Shown here piece by piece: positions 47,470 to 57,497 of a stretch of DNA of 64,000 nucleotides. The stretch is taken from assembly GCF_963970025.1 (NCBI RefSeq), contig NZ_OZ018776.1:124001-188000 (forward strand), written 5' to 3'. The notes beneath the pieces were generated by a model. It was given only the letters and a program-made list of their open reading frames with translations. It did no database searches and was not told where the DNA came from. The position numbers were made by a program, and so were the translations under genes. This DNA comes from Rickettsia helvetica (GTDB taxonomy: Bacteria; Pseudomonadota; Alphaproteobacteria; Rickettsiales; Rickettsiaceae). Numbering within the stretch: position 1 is the stretch's first letter; every line of letters begins with the position of its first letter.

Positions 47470-48342
47470 TCATTTCTTCCATCTATTGTGAAACCAAAAC
47501 CATTGAGAAGGATTTTGCTTAACCCATTTTCCTAGCATTTGATTAATATTAAGCATAATATTATAGCAATCGGCTTTATTATCACCGGTTTGTTCAAACT
47601 TTAATTGCGGGTGAACTATTACTTTAAAATAACTGCCTTTAGTTCTAATGATTTGACAAGGTATAATTGGATATTTATACTGCAAAGCAATTTTAGCAAT
47701 GGCGTTTGCAGTCATAGCAGGATGCCCTAAAAAAGGCACTTCAATTCCATCATTCATTTTTTGATCAACAAGCATAACAATAGATTCGCTCTCCTTGATA
47801 GCCCTAACTAAAGCTCTGCTACCTTCAGGACCTTTCGGTATAAGTCTTAATTTATCACCGGCACGGCTTTCATTAACCAACTTGTTAACATACGGGTTAT
47901 TTGCTTTACGATAAATTACGGCAACTTTCGGATAAGATTTATGAAGAATCTTAAGACTAATATCCCAATTGGCAAAGTGACCGCTAAATAATAAAAAGGG
48001 TTGTCCTTCAAGTTTTTTAATATTTTCTATACCGATTATTTTGATTCTACGCTCTAACTCGGCTTCATCCATCTTGTCGACATATGTAAATTCACCGATA
48101 AACCTACCGAAATTATCCCAAGTCTGATCTATGATTTTTTCAACATCACACATATCGCCGAATACTGCTTTAATATTGCGTCTAGCAATTTTATTAACGG
48201 CAAATAATATACCGACTTTTCTTGCTATAAAACTACAAATATCTGCCGCTTTATCTATACCGAATATTCCTACTACTTTAAGGAATATAACGACGATAAA
48301 ATACTCAATTAAATATCTGAGCTTTTTTAAAAATTTTTTCAT
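47470..48342 (-). CDS. lpxL: Lipid A biosynthesis acyltransferase LpxL/HtrB
   Basis: Adds a secondary acyl chain to Kdo2-lipid IVA at the inner membrane. The 290 residues have an N-terminal hydrophobic helix, the catalytic HxxxxD motif in FSGHFANWDISLK, VIYRKANNPYVNKLVN, and a C-terminal WFWFHNRWKK. It overlaps lpxK by 38 bases. The stop falls 4 bases past a repeat. Confidence 0.92.
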   Translation of the reverse strand: MKKFLKKLRYLIEYFIVVIFLKVVGIFGIDKAADICSFIARKVGILFAVNKIARRNIKAVFGDMCDVEKIIDQTWDNFGRFIGEFTYVDKMDEAELERRIKIIGIENIKKLEGQPFLLFSGHFANWDISLKILHKSYPKVAVIYRKANNPYVNKLVNESRAGDKLRLIPKGPEGSRALVRAIKESESIVMLVDQKMNDGIEVPFLGHPAMTANAIAKIALQYKYPIIPCQIIRTKGSYFKVIVHPQLKFEQTGDNKADCYNIMLNINQMLGKWVKQNPSQWFWFHNRWKK

Positions 48343-49282
48343 TTAATAAATCAGAGTTGTTTATAGATAGTTCTACATCTAGACAGACAATATTATTGTT
48401 TAAATCATTAAACTTAACATGATCTTTTCTTGTAGTAATTAAGGTAGTATTATGCTCTTTAGCTAATGAATATAAATTTTCTAAATCTGCTTGTAAATAA
48501 TTATAATGATCAGGAAAAATTTTGTAACCGGTTATATTTAATCCGTAATTTTTTAAAGTAGAAAAGAAATGCTCAGGATTACCGATGCCGCTAAAAGCAA
48601 AATAATTTTTAGTTTTATCTATATTATTTGAAGGAACTATTTGAGCATTTATTAACTTATTGACATAAGGAGTTAAAATATTTGGTATTTTATCATTGGT
48701 GCTACTGACTAAAAAAATTAAATCAGCTGCATCAAGGGCTTTATTTGGATATTGTCTTAAAGGACCGGCAGGAATTAGAAAGCCGTTGCCGAAAAGCCTT
48801 TGGCTATCTACTGAAACTATAGTAAAATCTTTATGAAAATGAGGATTTTGTAGGAAATCATCAACTATTATTACATCAGGTTTAAACTTGCTAATTAACG
48901 GTAAAATCTCTTTGATATTTTTAGTAGCAATAACTGTTCCATGCTTTGCAAGTATTACTCCCTCATCTCCTACCTCTGTAGCAGTATGTCTTGCATTTAC
49001 AATAGCTGAGTTTTTAAGCTTGCTACCATAACCCTTAGTAATTATTATAAAACTTACATTTCTAGCTTTTAGTAATTTGGCTAGATACATTACTATCTGC
49101 GTCTTACCCGTACCTCCTACGCTACAATTACCGACACAAATAACTTTAGCAGGCAACATAATAGGACGGGCTAAACTAGCTCGTAAATAGCCTAAAAATT
49201 GATATATCAAGCTTATAGGCAAAAGCAAATAAGCTATAATATTTCGCCTCTGCCAAAATTTAGGATATAAAAGTTTGATCAT
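48305..49282 (-). CDS. lpxK: Tetraacyldisaccharide 4'-kinase
   Basis: Phosphorylates the lipid A disaccharide at the 4' position. It has 325 residues, an N-terminal membrane-associated helix, P-loop VGNCSVGGTGKTQ, DVIIVDDFLQNPHFHKDFTI with the catalytic Asp-His region, and LIPAGPLRQ. Downstream lpxL overlaps its end, so this is a two-gene lipid A operon. The M23 remnant ends 4 bases upstream. Confidence 0.94.
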   Translation of the reverse strand: MIKLLYPKFWQRRNIIAYLLLPISLIYQFLGYLRASLARPIMLPAKVICVGNCSVGGTGKTQIVMYLAKLLKARNVSFIIITKGYGSKLKNSAIVNARHTATEVGDEGVILAKHGTVIATKNIKEILPLISKFKPDVIIVDDFLQNPHFHKDFTIVSVDSQRLFGNGFLIPAGPLRQYPNKALDAADLIFLVSSTNDKIPNILTPYVNKLINAQIVPSNNIDKTKNYFAFSGIGNPEHFFSTLKNYGLNITGYKIFPDHYNYLQADLENLYSLAKEHNTTLITTRKDHVKFNDLNNNIVCLDVELSINNSDLLNEKIFKKAQIFN

Positions 49283-49285
49283 AGT

Positions 49286-50010
49286 TTAACATTTACAGCA
49301 GTTAAAAATAAAGTCAAACGGATCGATTGCTTTATTGTCTAGTAGAATTTCAAAATGCAAATGTTCACCCGTTGCATTACCGGTTCTGCCTTATATACCG
49401 ATAAATTGACCACGCTTAATTTTGTTTCCTTCTTTAACTTGTATTTCTTTTAAATGAGCATATTTCGTAACAAATTTGCGTCCGTGTTTAATCTCAACAA
49501 AATTCCCGTAATCAGGTGCTCTAGCGGCTTTTATAACAATTCCGCTTGCTGCTGCATATACCTGTGCTGCTTTTTTAGCTTGTAAATCAATACCGCTATG
49601 GAAATATTTCTTTTTTCTTTTCTTTTTATGAGGACTTTTCCTAGTTCCGTAATGGCTAGTAATTTTCGGTTCATATTCCGACATCATAAGCGGTATTGTA
49701 CTAATTATTTTATCAAGCTTGGTTAATTCCGAGATATTATTCCTATGAGTTTGTTTTTTTGCAAAATAGCTAGCTTCCGGTTTAGAGAGAAACTTATATT
49801 TTGAATTTAGTTTTGTTACAACTGCCTTTATATCAGCTATTTTTACTTCGGCTGCTTTATTAAATTCTGCTGGGTTTTTATTATGGAATTTTTGTAAAAA
49901 AATCTTATTTTGTTTAGGGTTATTAATTATTAGACCTAAGTTTTTTGCATATATACATTTGCTATTTTTGTTTGTTAAATCATACTGTACTACTAAATCC
50001 GCATGGCTGA
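49286..50010 (-). pseudogene. M23-family metallopeptidase, interrupted
   Basis: A murein hydrolase-like gene. A helical N-terminal part (HADLVVQYDLTNKNSKCIYA) is followed by the M23 core: ITSHYGTRKSP, FHSGIDL with a zinc-binding His/Asp, and YAHLKEIQVKEGNKI. An in-frame TAA near 49394 follows GQFIGI, and the frame continues GRTGNATGEHLHFEILLDNK to CCKC at 49286. The stop removes the HLHFE zinc ligand region. The N-terminus is unclear and probably truncated near 50010. It lies directly upstream of lpxK. Confidence 0.82.
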
Positions 50011-50025
50011 TTTTATATTTTTACT

Positions 50026-50751
50026 TTAATTGATTTGATCAATATTACCTAAAATTCCTTTAAAACTATTGTCTCTTTCAACTCCAAATAAATTACTTAT
50101 TTCCACATCCTCTTGTTTGCCTAATGCTTGTTTTAACTTTTTAATTGCTTCTATAGATTCTTGATAGCTTATAATTCATTAGTTTCTGACTGTAATTTTG
50201 TCGGTGGATTTAATTTGTCTTCATCATATTTAACTAATATCTCCCATGTTTTAGAGTAATTCCTTATAAGATTAATTAATTCTTGTCCTGTACTATTTAC
50301 CAAATTTTGATTTATCAAAGTATTAGTTAATAGTTCTACTGTTTGTTGTAGATTATTTAATTTCTTTTGAGTAATTTTATCTTGATTAATACTATAACCT
50401 TTAATGAGATATTCTTTAAGTAAGTTAGTAGCCCACTTTCTAAAAGCGATCCCTCTCTTAGAATTTACTCTATATCCTACTGATATTATTGCATCTAAAT
50501 TATAGTATTCTACTTGTCTTTCGACACTCCGCTCTCCTTCTATTTGAACTGTTGCAAAAAATGCAACAGTTGTGTTTTCTTCTAATTCTCCTTCTTTAAA
50601 TGCCTTGAAATTGCTGATTTATCTCGGGCAAATAGTTCTGCTATTTGATTAAAGATAGCCAAACAGTTTCGTCTATTATTTTAACCTCAACATTAACTTC
50701 CCCATTTTCGTCTTGATAAATTACTACCTGACTTTTTATTTCTTTATTCAT
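50026..50751 (-). pseudogene. RhuM-family (virulence protein) remnant 1
   Basis: Starts MNKEIKSQVVIYQDENGEVN at 50751, with VWLS, then a frameshift into IAELFARDKSAISRHLKAFK (HTH). TTVAFFATVQIEGERSVERQ and VEYYNLDAIISVGYRVNSKR follow, then a stop near 50175 and a tail ending in ILGNIDQIN at 50026. RhuM proteins, found in pathogenicity islands, have unknown biochemical function. The gene has at least two lesions. Confidence 0.82.
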
Positions 50752-50763
50752 TAGTTCTTATTC

Positions 50764-50920
50764 CTATAGATATGCTTTACCGTCAGCGGCAACATGTGCA
50801 AAATTTGCACATACTATATTGTCTAGCTCTCTTTCATTCAGAATTTTATTAATATGTTTTGTAATAACTGTTCTATCTCTGTCAAAAAGTTTAGCATTGC
50901 CTAGAAAAAGTTGTTTTATG
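50764..50920 (-). pseudogene. RhuM-family remnant 2 (internal fragment)
   Basis: AKLFDRDRTVITKHINKILN then ERELDNIVCANFAHVAADGK, ending in AYL and a stop at 50764. It corresponds to the HTH and following segment of RhuM and differs from remnant 1 in sequence. A second RhuM paralogue therefore once sat just upstream. Confidence 0.72.
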
Positions 50921-50936
50921 GTGTAGTTTAGCCTCC

Positions 50937-51060
50937 CGATGTCATTCCCGCTTCTGCGGGAATCCAGGAAAAAGCGAAATAAATTGAGCTTTTAATATTA
51001 AAAATTCAATATATTTATACCTTTTTATTACTGGATTCCCGCAGAAGCGGGAATGACATC
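50937..51060. repeat. Dispersed TCATTCCCGC-type palindrome downstream of ligA
   Basis: GATGTCATTCCCGCTTCTGC and GCAGAAGCGGGAATGACATC arms with CCAG/CTGG inner pairs around an AT-rich loop. A very long stem located downstream of the minus-strand ligA gene. Confidence 0.88.
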
Positions 51061-51091
51061 GGGTTTTTTATTTAGTTAGCAATGCCTTGTT

Positions 51092-53161
51092 TTAAACATT
51101 TTGTATAAGCATAAGCCATTCTTCTTCATCAATAATTTTAATTCCCAGCTCTTTAGCTTTTTTAAGTTTACTACCTGCATCAATACCAGCTATTACTAAA
51201 TCCGTGTTAGATGATACGCTAGCTGCAACTTTAGCTCCAAGCTTTTCAGCCATTGCTTTAGCTTCCGCTCTAGATATCATCGGTAAACTACCGGTAAATA
51301 CTACTATCTTGCCTATTAAACTACTTTGTTCTCTAGTCTCTTTATAATCTTCAATATTTAATATTTCACCAAGTTTTTTGATAAGCTCAATATTTTCTTT
51401 AACATCAAAAAAATCAATAATATCTACTAGAATCTTATCGCCGATCCCCTCTAAATCGTTTAGTGTTTGATAGATATCAGGGTCATTTTTGCTAAGCAAT
51501 TCCATTTGAGTTATAAAATTATTATAGCTGCCAAACTCTCTAGCAAGCAATTTAGCGTTTTGCTCACCGATATGCCTTATACCTAATGCATATATAAATC
51601 TTGGCAAGCTAACGTTCTTTGATTTTTCTATATTTTTAAAAAGATTTTCTACTGATTTTTTACCCCACCCATCCATATTTTCAAGTTTTGTTAAACTAGC
51701 TTCATTTTTTTCTTTTAAAAAGAAAATATCGAATGGATTGTTAATTAATCCCTTATCTATTAAAAACTCAACTTGCTTACGTCCAAGTCCTTCAATATCC
51801 ATAGCATTTTTCGAGACAAAATGACGGATACGCTCATAATTCTGAGCAGGACAATTAAGACCGTTATCACAGCGTATAATAATATCTTCAGGAACATAAT
51901 GCAATTTAAAATTGCATGACGGGCAAAATAAAGGAGTATAAAATGCTGTTGTATCATTGGAACGCTTTCCTATATCAACTCCTGTGATTTGAGGAATAAC
52001 GTCACCTGCCCGCTGCAAGAATATATAATCGCCAATACGCACATCTTTTCGTATAATTTCTTGGAAATTATGCAAAGTTGCTCTGCTAACGGTTACCCCG
52101 CCTATTTCTATGGGTTCAAGCTCGGCTACAGGAGTTAACGTGCCAGTTCTACTGACCTGCACAGTAATAGAAAGTAACTTTGTTTGTCCTATTATAGCCG
52201 GAAACTTATGAGCAGTAGCAAAGCGTGGACTTCGTGTAATAAAGCCCATTCTATTTTGTAGTGCAAAATCATTTAGCTTATATACTACCCCATCAATTTC
52301 ATAAGGTAAATTTTCTCTATTTGTTTTGAGATATTCATAAAAGATAAATATTTCTTCTTCAGAACTCGCAAGTTTAGATATTTCATTAATGTTAAAGCCG
52401 AGTTCTTTTAATTTTGTAAGTAATTGATCTTGTGAAGAAGCGAGATTCTGTTCAGTTATCCCTCCTGAATAAACAAAATATTTTAGCGGTCTTTTAGCGG
52501 TAATAGAAGAATCAAGCTGACGAAGTGATCCGGCAGCAGCATTACGGGGGTTAGCAAATTTATCTCTGCCCTGCTCTTCTTGTTCTTTATTTAGGTTTAA
52601 GAAATCTTGTTTTTCAATATAAATTTCCCCTCGTACTTCTAAAAACTCCGGAGCATTATCTATTTTATGAGGAAAATTTTTGATTGTTTTAATATTTGCC
52701 GTTATATCCTCACCGACATATCCATCACCTCTTGTAGCTCCCGTTGTAAGCAGCCCGTTTTTATAAATAGCAGAAAAAGACAAACCGTCTATTTTAGGCT
52801 CGCAAAAGATAGGAGCAAACTCATCAAGACGTAAGAAGTTTTTTATACGATCTACAAAATCTTTAACGTCTTCTTCATCAAAGACATTACTAAGAGATAG
52901 CATTGGTGCTTGATGCGTAACTTTTGCAAATTTATTTGCTATTTTAGCCCCTACTTTTTTGCTAGGACTATTTTCTAAAATTAAATGAGGAAATTTTTGT
53001 TCTAACTTGAGATGGGTATTAAATATCTGATCATATTCAGCATCTGAAACTAAAGTATTATCTTCTATATAATAAGCATGATTATAGCGTTCTATTTTAT
53101 CAGCTAACTCTTCTAGTAATTTTTTTGCTTCTTCTTCAGATATTAAATCAATATTTTGCAT
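51092..53161 (-). CDS. ligA: NAD-dependent DNA ligase
   Basis: Seals nicks in replication and repair. The 689 residues contain the N-terminal NMN-binding region (YYIEDNTLVSDAEYDQIF), the adenylation motif CEPKIDGLSFS with the active lysine near residue 120, and the OB fold (RTGTLTPVAELEPI). The four-cysteine zinc finger (CPSCN...CDNGLNCP), helix-hairpin-helix repeats (IRHIGEQNAKLLA) and a C-terminal BRCT domain (GKIVVFTGSLPMISRAEAK) follow. All domains are intact. Confidence 0.97.
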   Translation of the reverse strand: MQNIDLISEEEAKKLLEELADKIERYNHAYYIEDNTLVSDAEYDQIFNTHLKLEQKFPHLILENSPSKKVGAKIANKFAKVTHQAPMLSLSNVFDEEDVKDFVDRIKNFLRLDEFAPIFCEPKIDGLSFSAIYKNGLLTTGATRGDGYVGEDITANIKTIKNFPHKIDNAPEFLEVRGEIYIEKQDFLNLNKEQEEQGRDKFANPRNAAAGSLRQLDSSITAKRPLKYFVYSGGITEQNLASSQDQLLTKLKELGFNINEISKLASSEEEIFIFYEYLKTNRENLPYEIDGVVYKLNDFALQNRMGFITRSPRFATAHKFPAIIGQTKLLSITVQVSRTGTLTPVAELEPIEIGGVTVSRATLHNFQEIIRKDVRIGDYIFLQRAGDVIPQITGVDIGKRSNDTTAFYTPLFCPSCNFKLHYVPEDIIIRCDNGLNCPAQNYERIRHFVSKNAMDIEGLGRKQVEFLIDKGLINNPFDIFFLKEKNEASLTKLENMDGWGKKSVENLFKNIEKSKNVSLPRFIYALGIRHIGEQNAKLLAREFGSYNNFITQMELLSKNDPDIYQTLNDLEGIGDKILVDIIDFFDVKENIELIKKLGEILNIEDYKETREQSSLIGKIVVFTGSLPMISRAEAKAMAEKLGAKVAASVSSNTDLVIAGIDAGSKLKKAKELGIKIIDEEEWLMLIQNV

Positions 53162-53193
53162 TAGTAGTTCATACTTTTATTTAAAATTCGGAT

Positions 53194-53448
53194 TTAATAA
53201 TGATATTTACATTGTAATATATAAACGGTTTTACCTTTAATAGTATATATTAGCCTATGTTCGTGATTAATCCGGCGAGACCAATAGCCTGATAAATTGT
53301 ACTTTAAGCCTTCAGGCTTACCGATTCCCGTAAAGGGAGAACGTGTAATATCTTTAATTAGCTCATTTATTTTTTCTAGAATTTTTATATCATTTTTTTG
53401 AAAGTACAAATAATCTGCCCATGCATCAATGTGAAATGATATTTCCAT
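53194..53448 (-). CDS. yoeB: YoeB-family mRNA interferase toxin
   Basis: An 84-residue RelE-fold toxin that cleaves mRNA at the ribosome. It has FHIDAWADYLYFQKNDIKIL, then GKPEGLKYNLSGYWSRRINH and a C-terminal CKYHY that carries the family's catalytic histidine region. It directly follows the antitoxin (stop and start share one base), as in axe-txe and yefM-yoeB operons. Confidence 0.92.
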   Translation of the reverse strand: MEISFHIDAWADYLYFQKNDIKILEKINELIKDITRSPFTGIGKPEGLKYNLSGYWSRRINHEHRLIYTIKGKTVYILQCKYHY

Positions 53449-53696
53449 TATAAAGACATTGTTTTAAAGTTTTTATTTGCTTCAAAATCATTAATTGCTC
53501 GTTTTAGTCTTTCAGCATTTTTAGGGCTTTTTAATAAATATAAAGTTTCCTCCATAGCATTATAGTCTTCAAGAGACATAATAACCACCGGTTTTTGTTT
53601 TTGTCTAGTTACAACCACTGAAGTGTGATCTGCACAAACTCTTTCCATAATATCTGCAAAATTATTTCTTGCTTTAGTGTAAGATATTGCTTCCAT
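53448..53696 (-). CDS. yefM: YefM/Phd-family antitoxin
   Basis: An 82-residue antitoxin with the conserved N-terminal DNA-binding fold (AISYTKARNNFADIMERVCA and VVVTRQKQKPVVIMSLEDY) and a disordered toxin-binding tail (NDFEANKNF). It represses its own promoter in known systems. GACATATTTAAGTACATGTA and ATAAGACATATTTTATA upstream (53702-53745) contain repeated ACATATTT and GTACATGTAC, a plausible operator. Confidence 0.9.
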   Translation of the reverse strand: MEAISYTKARNNFADIMERVCADHTSVVVTRQKQKPVVIMSLEDYNAMEETLYLLKSPKNAERLKRAINDFEANKNFKTMSL

Positions 53697-53701
53697 AATA
53701 T

Positions 53702-53745
53702 GACATATTTAAGTACATGTACATATAATAAGACATATTTTATAA
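53702..53745. promoter_or_regulatory. Candidate operator/promoter of yefM-yoeB
   Basis: Contains the palindrome GTACATGTAC (53713-53722) and two direct GACATATTT copies (53702, 53733) just upstream of the antitoxin start. Phd/YefM proteins are known to bind short GTACA-type palindromes. Confidence 0.5.
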
Positions 53746-53764
53746 TTAGTCAACTAAGAGCGTG

Positions 53765-54850
53765 TTAAGAACTAAAATCAAAATCTTTACCTAGTTTAAT
53801 ATATTCTCTAATACGGCTCATGAGGTTTTGAAAATATGTTAGATTATGCCACGTCATTAACATTGCTCCAAGTATTTCACCGATTCTAACTAAGTGATGT
53901 ATATAAGCTTTACTATAGTTTTTACAAGCAGGACATAGGCAATCATGTTCAAGCGGCTCGTTATCATCGGCATATTTGCTATTGCGGATATTTACCGTGC
54001 CGTATTTGGTAAAAGCCTGACCGTTACGACCTGAGCGTGTCGGGATTACGCAGTCAAACATATCTATACCTCTACTAACCGCACTGATAATATCAGCAGG
54101 CTTACCAACTCCCATTAAATAGCGTGGCTTATTTTGCGGCAGAAAATCAGGAGCATAATCAAGTACTTTAAACATAAGCTCCTGCCCCTCACCCACTGCA
54201 AGCCCACCTATAGCATAGCCCTCAAAATCGAGTTCTACTAGATCCATAGCCGATTGCTCACGTAATTCTTCATAAACACTACCTTGCATAATGCCGAATT
54301 GTGCATAGCCTTCCCGCTTAATAAAAGCTTTTCTTGATCTATTCGCCCATCTAGTCGTAAGCTGCATAGAAGTTTTAGCTTCTTCAAAGGTTGCAGGGTA
54401 AGGCGTACATTCATCAAAAGCCATAGTGATCGTGCTACCGAGCAGATATTGTATTTCAGTAGAACGCTCAGGAGTTAACATATATTTATCGCCGTTAATA
54501 TGAGAGCTAAAGCTTACTCCCTCTTCGGTTATCTTGCGTAACTTCGATAACGACATTACCTGAAAACCGCCGGAATCGGTTAATATCGGCTTATCCCAAT
54601 TCATGAATTTATGCAGACCGCCAGGACGTGCTATACGCTCGGCAGTCGGCTGAAGCATTAAGTGATACGTATTACCAAGCAGTATATCCGCCCCCGTTTC
54701 GGCTACCGATTCAGGTAGCATTGCCTTAACCGTTCCTCTAGTTCCGACCGGCATAAAGGCGGGAGTACGAATCTCACCGTGTGCAGTTGCAATAATACCG
54801 CTTCTAGCTTTTTTATGCTGATGATGAATATTAAAAGAAAATTTTGACAC
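53765..54850 (-). CDS. tgt: Queuine tRNA-ribosyltransferase
   Basis: Swaps guanine 34 of GUN-anticodon tRNAs (including tRNA-His) for preQ1. It has 361 residues, LTDSGGFQVMSLSKLRKI with the catalytic aspartate, the nucleophile segment FDCVIPTRSGRNGQAF, and the zinc site DCLCPACKN...HH. With QueC (22.1 kb) and tRNA-His (23.5 kb), three parts of the queuosine system are in the window. Confidence 0.96.
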   Translation of the reverse strand: MSKFSFNIHHQHKKARSGIIATAHGEIRTPAFMPVGTRGTVKAMLPESVAETGADILLGNTYHLMLQPTAERIARPGGLHKFMNWDKPILTDSGGFQVMSLSKLRKITEEGVSFSSHINGDKYMLTPERSTEIQYLLGSTITMAFDECTPYPATFEEAKTSMQLTTRWANRSRKAFIKREGYAQFGIMQGSVYEELREQSAMDLVELDFEGYAIGGLAVGEGQELMFKVLDYAPDFLPQNKPRYLMGVGKPADIISAVSRGIDMFDCVIPTRSGRNGQAFTKYGTVNIRNSKYADDNEPLEHDCLCPACKNYSKAYIHHLVRIGEILGAMLMTWHNLTYFQNLMSRIREYIKLGKDFDFSS

Positions 54851-54890
54851 TGATAATCACTTATTTTTAAAAGCAATATCTTAACACACT

Positions 54891-54940
54891 ATGGGACTGT
54901 TAACAAAATAATTTTAAAGCTGTTTTGTTAACAGCCCCAT
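54891..54940. repeat. Short palindrome with GGGACTGTTAAC ends
   Basis: ATGGGACTGTTAACAAAA and TTTTGTTAACAGCCCCAT arms around a 14-base AT-rich centre. It resembles the termini of the longer element at 25865-26030, as if the middle of that element was lost. Confidence 0.78.
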
Positions 54941-54954
54941 AATTTATCCTGGAA

Positions 54955-55400
54955 TATAAAAATTAAGATTAAAGGTCGCAATACTTAAAAAATCGTCAAG
55001 TATTGATCCAAAAAGTTTTAACTCAGTATAAGATTTATTATATATTTCCGTTTTAATCAGTCCAAGTAAATATAAAGTCCCAATTACTGAAAAGAGAACT
55101 ATACTATTTGGAGTGTTTAATAATTTATCTTCAATAAAAGCAGTAATGGTTCCTTTAGGCTCGTATACGATTTGATCAAACTAGCCCTCTTAAAATACCA
55201 TGATCAAATGAGCTTTATTCTAGGATTTTTAATATAGTGAAATTATTTTGCCGACAATATGAATTAAGGAGTTCTCTACGACGCTTACGATTTTCAGAAT
55301 TTGAGAGTGGTGTTAGAAAGATTATTATTTTTTTGGTGTCAAGCATATTGGTTCTACCCCGTTTAGTTAAACTTAGATTTTTAAGTTTTAACCACCACAA
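54955..55400 (-). pseudogene. Small hypothetical gene, broken
   Basis: Read from 55400 to 54955. MWWLKLKNLSLTKRGRTNML continues into IIIFLTPLSNSENRKRRREL to KILE (stop at 55215). Another frame then reads FDQIVYEPKGTITAFIEDKL and IVLFSVIGTLYLLGLIKTEI, ending in FYIPG. The last part has one membrane helix. The pieces may belong to one gene or two. I do not recognise them. Confidence 0.45.
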
Positions 55401-55455
55401 AATATTTTATGGTGGTTGGGGAGTTAGAAAAACCGCTACTAACAGTTCACAATAG

Positions 55456-55948
55456 ATTTTAAGCTCAAAGTAACCCTTATAAGCTCTGGACATGTCTATC
55501 CGTCATCCCCAACCATAAATGCTGAGGATTACACCATATAATGGCTGATGCATCACCATAATAGCAAGAGGTTTCTAAGCCCCAAAATAACATTTTGCCA
55601 TTTCGGTTATGATTCTATATAACTTCCAAAAAGTCAATTAAGAACATTATTGTTTTGACAGTATTGCCTAAAAAGAATTGCTTTGTATTGGAGCTTAACG
55701 CTTTGATGTCATTCCTAGCTAAAAGCGGCTTTGTTGCACGGATCGTATGTCATTCCCGCGGAAACAATGACGATCTTTTCAACTCTAAATAATTATATTT
55801 ATAGGTGAATTAAATTTATAAAACTATAATTATTGATTGTAGTAATTATAGTCATTGACTTATTTTAATTACTTCTATAGATTACTTCTCTTAAATGATA
55901 ATTAAACTCTGTCATTCATAATATAATTTAATTTTTAAGAGTTAAAAT
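55456..55948. other. Intergenic stretch, mostly non-coding, with repeat fragments
   Basis: No gene is apparent. Two repeat pieces lie at 55706-55776 (GATGTCATTCCTAGC and TATGTCATTCCCGCGG, then AACAATGACG), and degraded AT-rich DNA follows. The stretch 55490-55620 contains less AT-rich sequence (GTCATCCCCAACCATAAATG) with no open frame. Confidence 0.5.
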
Positions 55949-56190
55949 ATGGAAAATAAAGAAGAAGAAATTTTAACCTCTGAGTTAAATTAGTAGATGA
56001 AGAGGAGGCAAAGCGTTTAAAAGCTCAAAATGCAAGGAAAAAGCTTAAGTTAATATTAATAATATTTGCTATTATTCTTACTAGTTTTTTAACTTTTTGT
56101 TATTTCTTTTTTAACTATATAGAAGAAAAAGCAGCAGAGTATAAATTACAGCAAGAACAAGAAGCAAAAGTAAATAATAAAACAGAATGA
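55949..56190 (+). pseudogene. Small membrane protein, frameshifted
   Basis: Starts MENKEEEILTSELN, a TAG follows, and one frame over it continues LVDEEEAKRLKAQNARKKLK. One membrane helix (LILIIFAIILTSFLTFCYFF) and a coiled tail (EEKAAEYKLQQEQEAKVNNK) follow, ending at 56190. A single-base deletion near 55993 is enough to split it. The family is unrecognised. Confidence 0.6.
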
Positions 56191-56319
56191 AGTTGTTTAA
56201 ATACAATATAACCAAAAGTTATTAATCTATTTAAAGTTAAAAAATTATTTGTTATTGCAATTTTTTAACTTTTGCTTTAATTATAATCAACTATTATTAA
56301 TATAAATAAAATAACTTTT

Positions 56320-57101
56320 ATGGAAGATATAAGCTCTTGGAAAGAAAAGTTTGAAATTTGCGTTTACGCTAAAAAGCTAATTGATAAACTCGAATATTTA
56401 AACACTAAAGTAAAAAATCCTGTTGATATAGAGGAAGTCAAAAAAGGTATCTACTACGCCCGTAAATATCACGGCTTGCAAATTTGCGTCAATCGGATCC
56501 TTACTACTCTCACCCAATTGAGGTAGCGATTATGCTTGCGGAGTTTGTAGCAGACGCAGCCCCTAAACTTTATACTTCTAACATGATAAATGCTGCTCTA
56601 CTTCACGATACTATTGAGGATACAGAGCGTACTGAAAAGATGATCATCGAAATTTTTGGCAAAGAAATAGCAAAACATGTAGAAGGTTTAACTAGAATTA
56701 AACCTCACGGAAAAATCAGTGCCGAAGAAAGCCTAAACCTATTAATTAAGCAAAAAAGATATGATACCGCACTTATAAAATTATTTGATCGTATTCATAA
56801 CGTGCAAACCTTAGGAGCTAAATCACCTGAAAAAGCGAAGAAGATCATTGTGGAAACATTTAAGAAGTTTCTAGTTGTTGCTATACATTTAGAGTGTTAT
56901 GAAATTGAAGAAAAGTTTATTGATGATTTTATGTCAAAATCCGATAAATCAGTTGCAGTAAATAAAGCGTTTAGTATACAAGATGAACATAATAATACTC
57001 ATAAATTATATACGTTTTTAGAGAAAAATAAAATATCGGACAAAACACATCAAATGCTTATATATGTCAAAGTACCTTATATAATTGACCAAAGACGATG
57101 A
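56320..57101 (+). pseudogene. spoT: SpoT hydrolase (HD-domain) half, frameshifted
   Basis: The N-terminal part reads MEDISSWKEKFEICVYAKKL to YYARKYHG, then loses frame near 56478. It continues MRQSDPYYSHPIEVAIMLAE and MINAALLHDTIEDTERTEKM, the HD-domain motif with the catalytic HDxxED. It then runs through LIKLFDRIHNVQTLGAKSPE and ends at 57101. The hydrolase is cut at the conserved YHGxQMR...PY junction. The synthetase half is not attached and sits separately at 43289-43894. If a shift occurred, the second part alone would still hold all HD residues. Confidence 0.85.
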
Positions 57102-57284
57102 AGAAAGCTTAAACACTTTCATATACTTGGTTAAGATAATGAGATTTCCCAAAAACAAAATCAGAAACTCAAATAACAAATTTAAAAGTGAGCTTAATGA
57201 AGCGTATAAGCGAATCTTACAAAATTCGGTGTCAAGAGCTTAATATTGAAACTATATTTTTAAGTAAGATAGAGTTATTTAAAA

Positions 57285-57310
57285 CTCGGTTTAGAGTTAC
57301 CTAAACCGAG
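57285..57310. terminator. Hairpin downstream of the SpoT half
   Basis: CTCGGTTTAG and CTAAACCGAG around AGTTAC form a perfect 10-pair stem. Only a short AAATAAATTA tract follows on the plus strand. It lies about 180 bases after the SpoT frame and could end that transcript. Confidence 0.55.
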
Positions 57311-57497
57311 AAATAAATTACTACTTACCTAAAAGTGGATATGTAACATTTTTTAAGAATTTTCTTTTAATATAAGTACATACTAAAAATGTCAGTACGG
57401 TACTTGGAATATAGCGAATTATCGTAGGTAAATATCTTATTAAGGTCTTATTGAAACTAAGTCAGTAAACGGCGTACTTATGCTCTCTACTAACTCT

